A stretch of DNA of 64,000 bases. Source: Apiospora phragmitis. Its lineage: Eukaryota; Ascomycota; Sordariomycetes; Amphisphaeriales; Apiosporaceae. This document shows, piece by piece, positions 1 to 11,706 of the stretch. The notes under the pieces were generated by a model. That model did no database searches and was not told the DNA's origin. It was given only the letters and a program-made list of their open reading frames with translations. Position 1 is the stretch's first letter, and every line of letters starts with the position of its first letter. The stretch covers positions 186,001 through 250,000 of the forward strand of contig JAQQWL010000004.1 in NCBI GenBank assembly GCA_038363925.1, written 5' to 3'. The position numbers and the translations under genes were made by a program.

Positions 1-2050
1 GAGCATATGCTCATCACCATCATGGCCAACGTCGGCTACCAAGCCCCTATACCGCCAACATCATCTGGGTCCAGAAGCTGCCGGGCTACTACAACCAAGC
101 CTGGGCCGGTAACTTTGGCTACCAGATCCTCCTCGCACTCGGCACCAACTTCATCGGCTACGGCATGGCCGGTATCGCACGTCGTTTCTTGGTCTACCCG
201 TCCTACTGCGTGTAAGTGACTCTCGCTGTCGAGCAATTTCGCGTTAAATTCTCTAACCCCTTTCCATAATACCATTCTTGAATATTGACAAGAGTGCTGA
301 TCATAATGATGAAAACAGTTGGCCTGCCTCATTAGTCACGATTGCTCTGAACCAATCTTTCCATGCCAAAGAGGAACAGCCCCGTCCAAGGCTGGTTCAA
401 GAAGATATATACCATGTCGCGCTACAAGTACTTCCTGCTGGCGTTCGGCGGCATGTTCTTGTACTACTGGTTCCCCTACTACATCTTCCAGGCGCTCAGC
501 ATCTTCAGCTGGATGACGTGGATGGCGCCCGACAACGTGAACCTGGCGGCCATCACGGGGTGGAACAACGGGCTCGGCCTGAACCCGGTCTCGACGTTCG
601 ACTGGAACACGCTGACGGCGTACGACGGGACGGACCCGCTCATGGTGCCCTTCTTCTCGACCTGCAACAAGGTCGTCGGGTCGCTGCTGGCCGTGCCCGT
701 CGTCGCGGCGATCTGGTACTCGAACGCGTGGCACACGGGCTACCTGCCCATCAACAGCAACCGCGTCTACGACAACACGGGCGTCCGCTACAACGTCTCG
801 CGCATCACCGACAGCCACGGCATGCTCGACGTGCAGAAGGTACCAGGAGTACTCGCCCGCCTACATGGCCGCCGGCAACCTGGTCATCTACATCGCCTTC
901 TTCGCCATCTACACGGCGAGCCTGACGTACATCGCCCTCAACCACTGGTTCGAGGTCAAGATGGGGTTCAAGAACCTGTTCATCTCGCCGCAACAAGAAC
1001 AAGAACGGAGCCGACGGCGAGATGGAGGGCGAGTACCAGGACGTCCACAACCGCCTCATGCGGCGCTACCCCGAGGTGCCCGAGTGGTGGTACGCCGTGT
1101 GCCTGGTTGTGGCCATCGCCTTCGGCGTCGCGGGCGTGGCGGCGTACCCGACGGAGACAACGCCGGGCGTGGTCTTCTACGGCCTGATCCTGTGCCTCGT
1201 CTTCATCATCCCCGTCGGCATCATCAAGTCGATGACGGGCATCGAGGTGACGCTCAACGTGCTGGCCGAGTTCATCGGCGGCGCCTTCGTGCCGGGCAAC
1301 GCGACCTCGCTCAACTTCTTCAAGTCCTTCGGCTACGTGACGTGCGCGCACGCCGTCTGGTTCGCCAACGACCTCAAGCTCGCGCACTACATCAAGATCC
1401 CGCCGCGGCAGACCTTCTGGGCGCAGATGTGCGCCACGCTGGTGTCGACGTTCGTGTGCACGGCTATCCTCAACTTCCAGATGACCCTGCCGCAGGTCTG
1501 CACGCCCGACGCGCCGTTCCGCTTCACCTGCCCGGGCATCAACACCTTCTTCACGGCCTCGGTGCTGTCGGGCACCATCGGCCCGCACCGCGTCTTCGGG
1601 GCCGGCGGCACGTACACGGCGACGCTGGTGGGCTGGCCACTGGGCATCGTCGTGGCGCTGGCCATGTACGGCCTGCAGCGCTGCTTCCCGCGCAGCGCGT
1701 TCCTGCGGCAGATGCACCCCGTCGCGCTGCTGTACGGGGCCATGTTCCTCGCGCCCTACAACGTGGGCTACCTGCTCCCCTGCCTGCCCATCGCGTACTT
1801 CTCGTGGGTCTACACCAAGAAGCGCTATCTCGCTTTCTGGTCCAAATACAACTTCGTCACGTCGGCGGCCTTCAGCGTCGGCGTCGCGTCTACAGGGGCT
1901 CGTCTGCTTTTTAGCTTGCAGTACACCGGCGTCGAGCTCAAGTGGTGGGGCAACGAGGTCATCTACCAGGGCTGCGAGGAGACGGCCTGCACGCTGTACC
2001 AGGTCCCCGAGAGCGGGCACTTCGGGCCCGGCGTTGGGGAGTTCTTTTAG
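1..2050 (+). CDS. OPT family oligopeptide transporter, 3' part (frameshifted)
   Basis: Proton-coupled transporter of small peptides (Isp4/OPT type), a polytopic plasma-membrane protein. The window cuts off the 5' end; it opens within the conserved EHMLITIMANVGYQ block. An intron at 212-318 (gtaagt...aacag) joins FLVYPSYCV to WPASLVTIALN. The rest is a run of hydrophobic segments including SGTIGPHRVFGAGG, a family signature, and ends at the TAG at 2048-2050. The conserved reading changes frame near 50, 378, 840 and 993, each by a single base, with coherent OPT sequence on both sides. That could be assembly error or a recent pseudogene. Family assignment is secure; whether the gene is intact is not. 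Confidence 0.85.
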
Positions 2051-3599
2051 AGGGAGAGGACAAAAAAAAAAAAAAAAAGGACGGAAAAGTAGACCTAGAA
2101 CACACACCTGGGAACCCCCCGAGATACCTTTTTCTTTTGTACGATACGATGCACGTTCTGTCGGCGTTTGATCTTTTGTACGATACGATGCACGTTCTGT
2201 CGGCGTTTGATCTTTTGGAATACGGAAAGTAATGTATATACGCGTTAATGATATCTCATATATACGATGATCTTAATAGAAATGAGGATTGCCAATATGG
2301 TAATAGATATCCTTGATCATCCTGACCTGAGGAGGATAACATCCCAAGCATGCCGTTGACTGTAGGATGTGGGATTCTAGGGCGCGGCACAGAATCACCG
2401 CAGAGGTTCAAATCAACATACGACGCCATCGCAACGTCTTGAAACTTCAGAGACACACAGCGGCCAGCAAGCCAGATGCAACCGGGGGTAATCACAATGG
2501 CCCTTGTACATACGTCGCCAATACCGGCCCAGATTCATTCAATTCATCTAGAACAAACAAGAGGAACATCCAGCATGGGTGGGATGTCGCCATATCAGAT
2601 CAGGCTAATCGTGCCGCTCTTGGCTGTGTCTATCTTGGGCCTCGATTGCAGCCGGTGGGGATTGTGACCAACCAACCGGCCAATCATCCCCGTGGGCAGC
2701 ATCTTGGCGATCGAGATTAAATGCACGACAAACTTGTTCTTCGATAAGCAATTTAAACAGCACCTGTCACCATGGTGTATGTGTTTCTGTACGTGTGTCT
2801 TGCGTCCTTCAATTTCACCATTATTCCATCGGGTTCATGAGAATCCCACGAGATCATGGCGATAGACATGAATATTGGGGTAGTGGTGGAAAAAGGATGG
2901 GCCAAGGTGAAAAGACGGAGCCATGAATGGGGTCAAAAGAAAGCTGCTTACTATAGCATGTCGTAATGTCCCCATTGGCAGCCCCATGTGCTCGTTTGAT
3001 AACATCGAAGATCTCCGTTGATCGGCCAGTGCTGGGAGCTTGAATGAGGCCAAGTTCGGAAGTTCCCATTGATGACGACGGCTGGACTCTGCTGTCTGTC
3101 AGTCTGCCCCTCCTCATTACTGTACTGCTTCATTTTGATGTTAGCGCCGGGTTTCCAATTCTCTGTTTTCGGCGCCACTGCAATGGCTGTTTGGAGTGGA
3201 AACGATTGCTGACATCCATGCTGCCATGCTTTTCCAAGCTGTAGATACAATGGCAGAATGTCACTTTGAAAGAACACAATCGACAATCATCAACAACAAC
3301 AACCCCCCCCCCGCTCCCCATCCCCATCCTTCTTCTGAAGCCTACGCCCGTTATAGATTTATGGCTCGCTCCTCGCCCGTGTTGGCGAAGAACCACATCA
3401 TGATTGCCCACTGTACTGTACCACGTAGTACCCGCTAGAGCCAGGCGCGCACCACCACCTGCACCATGCCGGCCAAATCTCTTCGTGCCTTGGTCCATTT
3501 CCCAACTCCTCTCCTCGCTCTCGTCGTGTGATAGCTTGCCCTCAACCTTTCTAATGATTTGAGGCCGACCTACCGGTGCACATTGTCGATTCCTCGGCC
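2051..3599. other. Intergenic region
   Basis: No convincing gene. It begins with a poly(A) run just after the OPT stop, followed by a 39-bp tandem repeat (listed separately). The remaining sequence has stop codons in all frames and no recognisable protein. Confidence 0.6.
2133..2217. repeat. 39-bp tandem repeat, 2.2 copies
   Basis: Two perfect 39-bp copies (2133-2171 and 2172-2210), then 7 bases of a third. It sits about 80 bp after the OPT stop, probably in the 3' UTR. Confidence 0.95.
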
Positions 3600-6500
3600 A
3601 TGTGGCAGCAGCACTCCAGGCCCGCCGTGGTCGCCTTTGCGTGAGGTGTTTATATCATACACTGTCTTAGTAGCCGTCCCCATCTGGGCTGCAACTTTGC
3701 TGCTGTTCCCGCGAGTCAAAAGCGTGTGTCAAAAAGTAAGACAGTCCCGTCGCTAACCAAATGCGCCCATAGCCTTCTCGCCCTCTCCACCGCATTCATC
3801 ACTTCTCGATACCAGAAGAGCGCCGCCTTTGGTATGTTTTCCACCTTTGCGACAAAACAATTGGGGCGGATATGGCCCGGATTGGCATGACTGACTGGGC
3901 AATGTTTTGTTTGTAGAGCGACCATTTCACTTCTCCGTAGTCGTATCACTCCTCCTCGGCCTCGCCTCCCGTCTCTACTCGACACGATTTGTCGCACCGC
4001 ACCATGCCGGCCAATATGAACCATTGCGCCCTTCCGAGCTGCTCGACAGGGGCGCAGGCCACAGGCTATTGTCCGTGGCTACGCTGCGCGACCTCCTCGC
4101 CGCTCTGTGGGGAATACTAGTTGCCTTGGGAGACCATACCTTACTTGTCGCTGCCATGGTCGCAAGGACCGTACTGTTTTGGAGGATAATTAGGACCGTA
4201 CATTGCTCACATGATGGACTGCATGTTGGTGCCCCCCTCTGCTGCCCAAACCTGCAGACAAATCGACGGAGCCTGGTTACTGACACTGGCCTAGGCCTTC
4301 CTCCCAAGCGCCATGTTCGCATTCAACGCCTTCGATGCGCGAAAGTACACCGCTCTGCCTTGGAATGCGGGTGAAGCCCCCAAGTCGGTCAAAGAGCGAC
4401 TCGCAAGCACCGCGCCCTGGTTACTCGTCGCTTTGGCTTGGGGGACAGCATCCGCCGATCTGCTACATTTCACCGAGCAGGCAACCACCGTTATATGCCC
4501 CTATGGCCTATGGGAGCGCCTGATCCCGCTGGCTCAGTTGGCCCTGGTGGGATGCGATGCTACCATCATGGCTCTTGTCGGACGGCTGCGCCAGCACCGG
4601 GAGAGAAAGAACGACGCCTGGGCAGTCATTGGACACTCATCCCTGATTTCGACCGGCCTGTTGGTCTTCATGGCCGTCTGGTCGTGTATTGATCGCGGAA
4701 ACCTGCGCTGGAATGTTCTTCTCACCGAAACAGCCGTCCGCGATCTTCTGGTGGATAGTTGCGTCGCGGTAGTCGGCATGTTGGCAGCCATTTATTTGAT
4801 GGCTGCGTACCAGCCCTTGACCGTGATTCTCACTTTCCTGGCGTCCATGTTGATGGTTCGGATCAAGACCGCGGTATACGATGGAACCATGGGTGCGTTC
4901 TTGCCAACTTTGCGAGGGGCTTGGTGAAACGGCCATTGTATTCTTGAGCGCGGGAGCTCTTCTCCAGTATGCCTCGATTCCACTTTCTGCCCCGCAACCA
5001 TCGGGCAAGGGTCCTCTGCACAGGAACAAATTCATTGGAATTGCGTCAATGGTATTGCTCGGCGTAGCTGTCCAGACCCTGCTCAGGGATCAGCTCGCAA
5101 AACCATTCTGATGACATTAGCCGTGTCATCTCCAATGCGAGAGCCGAATCCGACAGGTGGATCGCCGGGGCCAAGAAGAGCAACACCCTGATCGAGGCGG
5201 TTTCTGAATACAAGGAACGGCATGGCATACCCCCGCCTCCGAACTTCGACAAGTGGTACGAGTATGCCACTTCTGTTGATTCGCCCATCATTGACGACTT
5301 GGGCAAATCCAGGCTGATTTACTGCCGTTCTGGGGCGTGCACCCTGCTTCACTCCGTGAGCGGACGATTCACTTACTGGAGCGCCCTAATCTTTCCGTGG
5401 GCGGTCTGATTATCGAGAACGGCAGGTGATGATAGCACCGCTTATACATGGTACTCACAGATGGATGATGGAAGTGATGCAGCGAATGGTGGAGCCGTTT
5501 GCCCAGTGGCTACCCGACATGCAGATAGCCTTCAACCTGGACGACGAGTGCCGAGTCTCTGTGCATTTTGATAAAATGCAAGCTTACTACACCGATGGGA
5601 CGGCGTCTCGTTCTCGTTTGGCCAGCCGAACCGATCTCCAGGGCTTCAGTCCGTTCCACGAACCACCGTGGCCACGACACTATCTAGAAGATACGGAGGA
5701 AAGCCAAAAGTTATGGGGACAGAACTCGCCCTTCTTCAAAGTGTGGTCCAAGTCACCCATCTTCTACAATTGGATTTCATCTACCTGTTCGCCCTCGGCC
5801 GCAGCAAACAACCTGCACTGGTGGAACAGGAAAGCGACTTGCAAAAGCTGCGCGGCGCCGCATATGACGGATGGGGTTGTCTCTAACTGGGCCATGTCTG
5901 GCGACCTCTGCCACCAACCGGACCTCGCCTACCTCCATGGATTTCTCTACGCGCCGTCGGCTCTTGCGGCCACCCACGACCTGCTGCCTATATTCAGCCA
6001 GAGTCGCATGCACAACTTTGCCGATATTCTATACCCGAGCCCCTGGAACTTCGGAGACAAGGTGGTCTATGATGATGGCAAGGGCATTCCTTGGCAGGAT
6101 AAACTCAACAGTCTCTATTGGCGTGGGCGTGCCTCGGACGGCTATGCCACCAACGGCGCGTGGCAGGTTTTCCTCCGTGCTCGCCTGGTCCACCTGGCAG
6201 CTTCGATCCGCGATTCGCTCCGCCCCAGCGTCTTGTTGAGCTATGTTGCCTCGGAGCGGCGTGACGATGACGTACCACCGCCCGTCATGGTCAATGTATC
6301 ATTTGTCGGCAACTTCGACAACCGCTGCGACCAGCGTGACTGCCGTCAACAGCAGGCGACGTTTTACGGCAGCCCGACGGCCGAGCCGGCCCCACCGCAG
6401 GACTTCGAGGAGCACTGGCACCACCGACACCTCGTGGATCTCGACGGCGCGGCCTTCAGCGGGCGCTTCCTGCCGTTCCTCAAGAGCGCGTCGCTGCCCT

Positions 6501-6796
6501 ACCGCGCGGCGCTGTTCCGGACGTGGTGGGAGGAGCGCGTGCATGCGTGGCGGCACTTTGTGCCGCTCGACGTGCGGCTGCGGGATTTGAGTAGTATCTT
6601 GGGGTACCTGGGCGGGACTCGGAAGGGCGACGCCGACGCGGAGCGCATCGCGACTGAGGGCCGGGCGTGGGCCGAGAGAGCGATGCGGAAGGAGGACATG
6701 ACGGTGTACATGTTCCGGCTGCTGCTGGAGTGGGGGCGCATCTTGGACGATCGGAGGGAGGATATTGGGTTCGTGATGTCGACAGCGACGCCGTGA
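3600..6796 (+). CDS. GT90 (CAP10-like) glycosyltransferase with N-terminal membrane segments
   Basis: Family 90 glycosyltransferases of fungi, related to Cryptococcus CAP10/CXT1 xylosyltransferases, act in the secretory pathway on glycans. An N-terminal part with several hydrophobic segments (about 3780-5090) precedes the catalytic domain. In the catalytic part one sees HRWMM, WLPDM, AFNLDDECRV, PWNFGDKVVYDDGKGIPW, YWRGRASDG and, near the end, GRFLPFLKSASLPYRA, LFRTWWEERVHAWRHFVPLD and LSSILGYL, in family order. Introns at 3832-3916 and 4198-4294 join frames cleanly. Upstream of 3774 the start is unresolved: an ATG at 3600 fits only with an implausible 30-nt intron. One-base frame changes occur near 4915 (run of G), 5100, 5299 and 5425; 5426-6796 is then open to the TGA. 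Confidence 0.82.
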
Positions 6797-7863
6797 TCAG
6801 AATTGTTACGAATTTGCATAGCGCTTTTCTTTTTCATTGTTGGTATTATTCCTGTGCATACTTTTCTCGCAGGGGGGGTGTTGTGTTGCTTATCTGACTA
6901 CGATCTTGACGAGAGTATTCGTAAACAGCGGAGTTTTGGGCGTCTTGCTGGATGGAAGGGGGGCGTGCGAGCCAGCGCTTATGTACATATTACTTACGAG
7001 ATATTGCATGATACCAATGGACCTTGGTGTACTTCAATAGTCGTTCATCTACCTACTCATAAGGGGCGAGATGCTTGATTATCTCATAATGGCTAAGTAA
7101 GTATGCCAGCAACGGGACACATTGGAATCCCAAAACCACCCTTGCTAGATATTGAAACGCGCTGATCCAAACTAATCTCTCATTTCCCTTCCGGAGCAAG
7201 TTCCCCGGTATGCATCCCGATGAATCTCAATGAGGTGTGGGTGGTGGCGAGAAGTGGTTTGCTTCCTTGCTTCAGCCACGCATGACGTCATTTTGCGCAC
7301 AGTCACGCGTCACCTTTCCGAACGACAGAGCGCACGCGATCATGATGGTGGAATTCGAGAATTTGATCCGGGAGAACGATGAGAGAACGAGACTGAACTG
7401 CCTGCTTGGATCAGGCAGAACCAATAAAGCAGACCTTTGCCGTTCCAAAGCTCCCCCCCCCCCATGTCCTGTTCTCTTGGGCTTTTTGTGTTGTTGTTAC
7501 GCGGGCGGTACACACACAAAGGATCCCCTAACGTAGCGGCATGTTTTCATCGCTGTCAGCAACCACCAGTTGCTCCAGACACAGTTCCCTAATAACAGAA
7601 TGAGGTAGCTAATATTAGGTAGACAGAAAGGCGGACGCCTTGTAGCCTTACCTATGATGTAGCCATTGCAAATCAAAGAAAGAAAGACGTGGGTGATATA
7701 TATGTATGCCGTTTCGCCTGGTTTTGCGCCCACAGTAGATATCCTTCCTGAGCACTTATCTACGATTCCACCATCATACCAATCAGTACTTCATCGCCAA
7801 CTCTGAATACAATCAATCAATACCTAAACAATCATCCCTACCGCAAACCAACCAGCAGCAATC
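6797..7863. other. Intergenic region and promoter of the small membrane-protein gene
   Basis: No coding signal. It holds a poly(C) run near 7451 and a TATA-like stretch near 7697. The A-rich leader just before 7864 looks like a 5' UTR. Confidence 0.55.
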
Positions 7864-8233
7864 ATGGGTATCGCAGCAGGCATCGGTCACTTCTTCGAGT
7901 CCATCCTCGAGGTCTTCCAGGGCATCTTCGCCGCCATCCTGCACGCTTTCCAGTTCGTGCTGCAGAGCTTGGTGGATCTGGGCAAGGGCGCCGTCAACTT
8001 CATCGAGGGTACGCTGGGCTTCGCCATCCGTAAGTACATATCCCCAATCACTCACTGCACCCCCCCTCCCTCGTTGGTCATCCCTTCTTCTTCTTCATTC
8101 TGTCCCGTCCCCATGCTAACGGCCGTGATAAAAAACAGACAACTTCTTCATCCTTGGCACCATCGCCGCCGCCGTGTTTGGCTACCTGCTGTACGTGCAA
8201 GACAGGGCACCACGCCCGTCTCTCGCACAATGA
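7864..8233 (+). CDS. Small hydrophobic conserved protein, 86 aa, two exons
   Basis: Exon 1 is 7864-8029 and exon 2 is 8139-8233. The 109-nt intron has a gtaagt donor, a tgctaac branch site at 8114-8120 and an acag acceptor, and joins the codon phases exactly to an 86-residue protein ending ...RPSLAQ. The N-terminal half is a run of amphipathic or hydrophobic helices rich in F, I, L and A (MGIAAGIGHFFESILEVFQG...). The C-terminal half has a clear transmembrane segment (FFILGTIAAAVFGYLLYV). The sharp coding-to-intron transition and A-rich Kozak context support a real gene. It is probably a small membrane protein of unknown function; I recognise no named family. Confidence 0.75.
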
Positions 8234-8662
8234 AGAACAAATAAGCGCGGACATGTTGGGAGGATATCGGACCTGGTTCGACGACATGAGCCCTTCAATG
8301 AAGAGCAAAGAAGAGAGAGAGAGACTGTATTTCCTTATGAGAATGAACACTACCACATGAGAAGCGAGGCACAGCTGGCCGTCGCGACGAATGGCTATTG
8401 ATGAATATAAGATACCCCATCACTTTTACACCTTGGTATACTAGCAATACTGCAAAACCACGTCCATTTTGGGAATTGAACAGGTTGAGTTTGACATGTG
8501 GCTGCGACGCGCGTCAGTAAAGAGTAATGAATCAACATTTACCTGGAACCGGGCCTGGAATCCGGTAAGCTAAGGGTCAGTCATTCCAGCGTTGGGCAGT
8601 TCCAGAGAGGGCCAATTTCCTATCGGTGTCAGCCATGCCACGCTGAGCTATATTCGAAATTT
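8234..8662. other. Intergenic region between convergent genes
   Basis: 3' flank shared by the small membrane-protein gene and the minus-strand F-box-like gene. Nothing else is seen. Confidence 0.5.
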
Positions 8663-9676
8663 TCATCCACGACCATGACTACTCTGGTCCTCGTTCTCCA
8701 AGGCGATCTGCTCGTATAAGCTCTCATATTCATCTTCTACAAATGCGCAGTCGGAGACGATTTTGTCCAGGGCCGGAAATCGAGCAGCCTTCATGGCCCC
8801 AAAGTCATGGAATAGGAGCCTGAGAGCCGTCCAGTCGTCGGGTGCCGTGCCGTCCGAATGCAGTACCAACTGGGTGACTGAGGCTGGGACCAAGTCACCC
8901 AGTCTCACCTCAAGCGTATCCACGTCCTTATAGGTCAAGTCGTCTATGGATTATGGTACCATTTGCGGCATATGAAATAATACACCGGAAAACCTCGAGC
9001 GGCAGCACGAGCTCTCGCAGACGTTGGAAGTCGCGCATGGACATGTGGCCGGGTATAATCGCTCCAAGGGGATAATCAATCGCAAGCCGCTCGAGTCGAG
9101 TTCCTGCCGTGATCTCGATCACGCGTAGGAACCTGAGACATCCCAATCGTATTGCAAAGAGCGCATATTGCCGGTGATGTATAAAATGGTTCTCAGGAGC
9201 CTAGCCGACCGCAAGAAGCCGGCCATAGGGAGCTCCTCATCAGGTAAGCCCCACATCCACGCAGTCTGGAGCTTTTCAGGTGAAGTGCTTATAGCCTCGG
9301 GGTTGGGGCCCTTGTAATACTGCAGTCTGGGCAGAGCCAAGAAGCGCGTTACCTTAGCCTCCGATTCAAACCTAGAGACCCGGGCCAGGCTTGAGCTGTG
9401 CTGCGTGGCTCCGGACTGCCTGGCTGTGTCCACGATGGTGTTGATGAGCTTGTCGGACGGGTCCGTCGCATGCCACGAAACAGGAGGGAATAAGGGCAAC
9501 TCCGCGAGTGACATAAATATACCCCCCTTGAGACACTGGGATAACGAGGAATAATCACCGAAAGTCGCTTACCTTCCGGCATGGACTCCGATATGATCTG
9601 GAGTAACAGTTCGGGGGGGTGGGGGGGGGGGCAAGTCCACGAGGCTGGTGGTGGCCGTCGTAGAAGGAGAAGCCAT
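8663..9676 (-). CDS. F-box/LRR-like hypothetical protein, probably degenerate
   Basis: Read from an ATG at 9676: MASPSTTATTSLVDL, a proline stretch from two poly(C) runs, then ELLLQIISESMPE, which resembles the start of an F-box. A gtaag donor follows at 9572. Downstream blocks (TARQSG..., LPRLQYYKG, LERLAIDYP, FQRLRELVLPLEVF, TLEVRLGDLVPASVTQLVL) have the leucine-spaced look of fungal F-box/LRR proteins, which act as substrate adaptors of SCF ubiquitin ligases. The reading changes frame at the poly(C) tract (one extra base relative to the F-box frame) and near 9150 and 8935, so this may be a pseudogene or an assembly-damaged gene. The first intron carries the introner-like sequence listed separately; its acceptor is unresolved. 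Function is inferred only. Confidence 0.45.
9481..9572 (-). repeat. Introner-like element, copy 1 (intron donor side)
   Basis: On the minus strand this begins with the donor gtaagcgactttcggtgat and runs through tattcctcgttatcccag to the ...ttattccctcctg end. The same sequence, with a 24-base internal difference, forms the donor half of an unrelated intron at 53041-53156. Both homologies stop at the same caggaggg end and at the splice donor. Confidence 0.8.
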
Positions 9677-11706
9677 GGGATCGGCTGGAGGCTGAACCTG
9701 CTTTGAATGCTTGTTCGTCTCAACTCAACTTGCCTGGAAGATGATTATTAGCATTGCTGGCGCGGGACGTTTCGACTTTGTCCGTTACATGTATCATCAG
9801 CATAAGACAGGCAACAGGCAGCAGGCCCCTTATTGCGATCCCCAGTCGTTTTGGCCGAACAAGAACTTCTGCCCACGCGAGACGAGCCGCTGGCAGATTG
9901 GCAACTTGAACAATGTTTATTCAAGCTATTCCGGACGACCTACCACCTGTTTCCACTTACCGTAGCACGGAAACACACGCAGAGAGTGCGTGTTGCTCAG
10001 TTAAGTTGCTGCGACTTTATCGCTGTCAATCAAATGAAGTCAAGCTGATACTAATGCCTTCCATTCCTTGGCAGTCCAGTGGGCAGTCACCCTGAATTTG
10101 GAACTTGTATGGGGCACGTTGGCGGTTGGTGGGGGAGTCTGGTGGGGGAGCTGCAGCCTCATCAATGGAATCCCCATTTCTACATGCACTCTCTGTCTGT
10201 CCAGTGGTTCTTGCCCCTGTGCAAGAGGGAATATACCATTCCGGATGATAACACTCTCGATACCATCGGATCCTTAGGCCACAGATATGCAGTAACGGAA
10301 CGCTACTTATGTACTTACATATGCGTAGGTAATCGTTTCAATACAGGTTTGTCACGCATGCTTACACCGAGGAGTAATTGCATTCATACCTAACTTCTGA
10401 CGACAGTCCTAAAGGTGCTTTAGTGCTTCCTGCAGGAACAGCACTGAGGGAAGTAAGGCATCTAGACCAGACCTGACTGCATCAATGTGTTTCGCTGATT
10501 GCAGTGCAAAATGCACAAATCAGTGTCTCCGGTAGCCAGATTGGAAAGATGATCAGTAGTACTATCTCGTGAAGGAAGGAAATTCGGACGTTCACCTTGA
10601 GTTCGCGAACGGTCTGTGGGATCTTGACTAGGACGAACATGTGGTATATCATCGAGTCTTTTGCTGCCCGTAGATCTCGATGGGTGGCCAATCTAATCAA
10701 GGGAATAGGTAGCATATGGAAGCTGCTTGGAACATTCTTGACAAACACCAATGCCTGGTTGAACCCCGCGTTTTTGGGGGACCCTGTGATCGGCAGGTTT
10801 AGCAGTTGGGGGCGCGGTACGTCAGGCAGTTTAAAGACCCCACCACTTATCAATCTGGCTCGGAGGTGCTCCTGGGATCAATCAGGGCCTCTCCATTCGC
10901 CTCAGGTTCCAGAACGCTTTCTGCACATGCTGAATGATGGTAGATTCCGCCCTCAACGTACAATATCGAATGCCTGTAACTTGATGTAGCAAGGGTATTG
11001 GGCACGCTGATTGCATTGGGCAACTGGGCCACATGCTATTCCAAGCCCGAAAACAGGGCTGACGGAAGGGCAGTGCTGCGTTGCATCCCCGGGCCACTGG
11101 TGGATGGGCGATGTGGGTATGTCTTGGATTTAGTGCCCTCCAGCTGGACTACGAGCATGCAGCAGCAGCATACCTATTCCGACGAAACATCAAACATCCC
11201 ACAAACAAGTACACCACCTCATTCCATTCCACTGTGAACAACAACACTTCATCAATACTATACGATGCGTACTTCATCAATGTGATCCCATAGCCGACTG
11301 AACATTGCATCTTTGCGTTGAGAAACCCCTTTGTGTGATTTGCGACTCATCAGCTTTTTCGAGACGGGCGACCTGAACCCGACAATTGACAGACTTGACC
11401 TCAAGCCGGACGGGACGTCATTTCTTTAGCTTCCTCGACTTTGCCTTGCACGTAATTGGAAGGCCAATCCCCCAGACCACACCAAAATCGCGACCCATCC
11501 CAGACATAACAGAAACACATGCTCAACACCTCCATACTACTACGTACAACCCCCCAAATCAAAGCGCATTACGTATATCCATCCAGCTTGTCTCGTAACC
11601 TTTGACTCTCGAGCACCCGTCATCCGCTTCCAGTCGCATCATTGACAGACGACCCGACCCGTACATCTCTGCCGCCGTGAGCCATTCACTGCAAACACCA
11701 ACAGCC
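9677..11706. other. Intergenic region with a possible degraded gene
   Basis: No intact gene. On the minus strand, 11030-10482 carries fragments (ALIDPRSTSEPD, VPSSFHMLPIPLIRL, KIPQTVRELKVNVRISF) that vaguely recall the F-box/LRR style of the neighbouring gene and could be a decayed relative. The rest, including the promoter of the gene at 11707, shows nothing I recognise. Confidence 0.35.

Noticed and set aside
5426..5460. 35-nt intron in the GT90 gene
   Set aside because: Too short for a normal fungal intron, and the sequence inside it encodes the conserved GTH before RWMM; a one-base shift explains it better.
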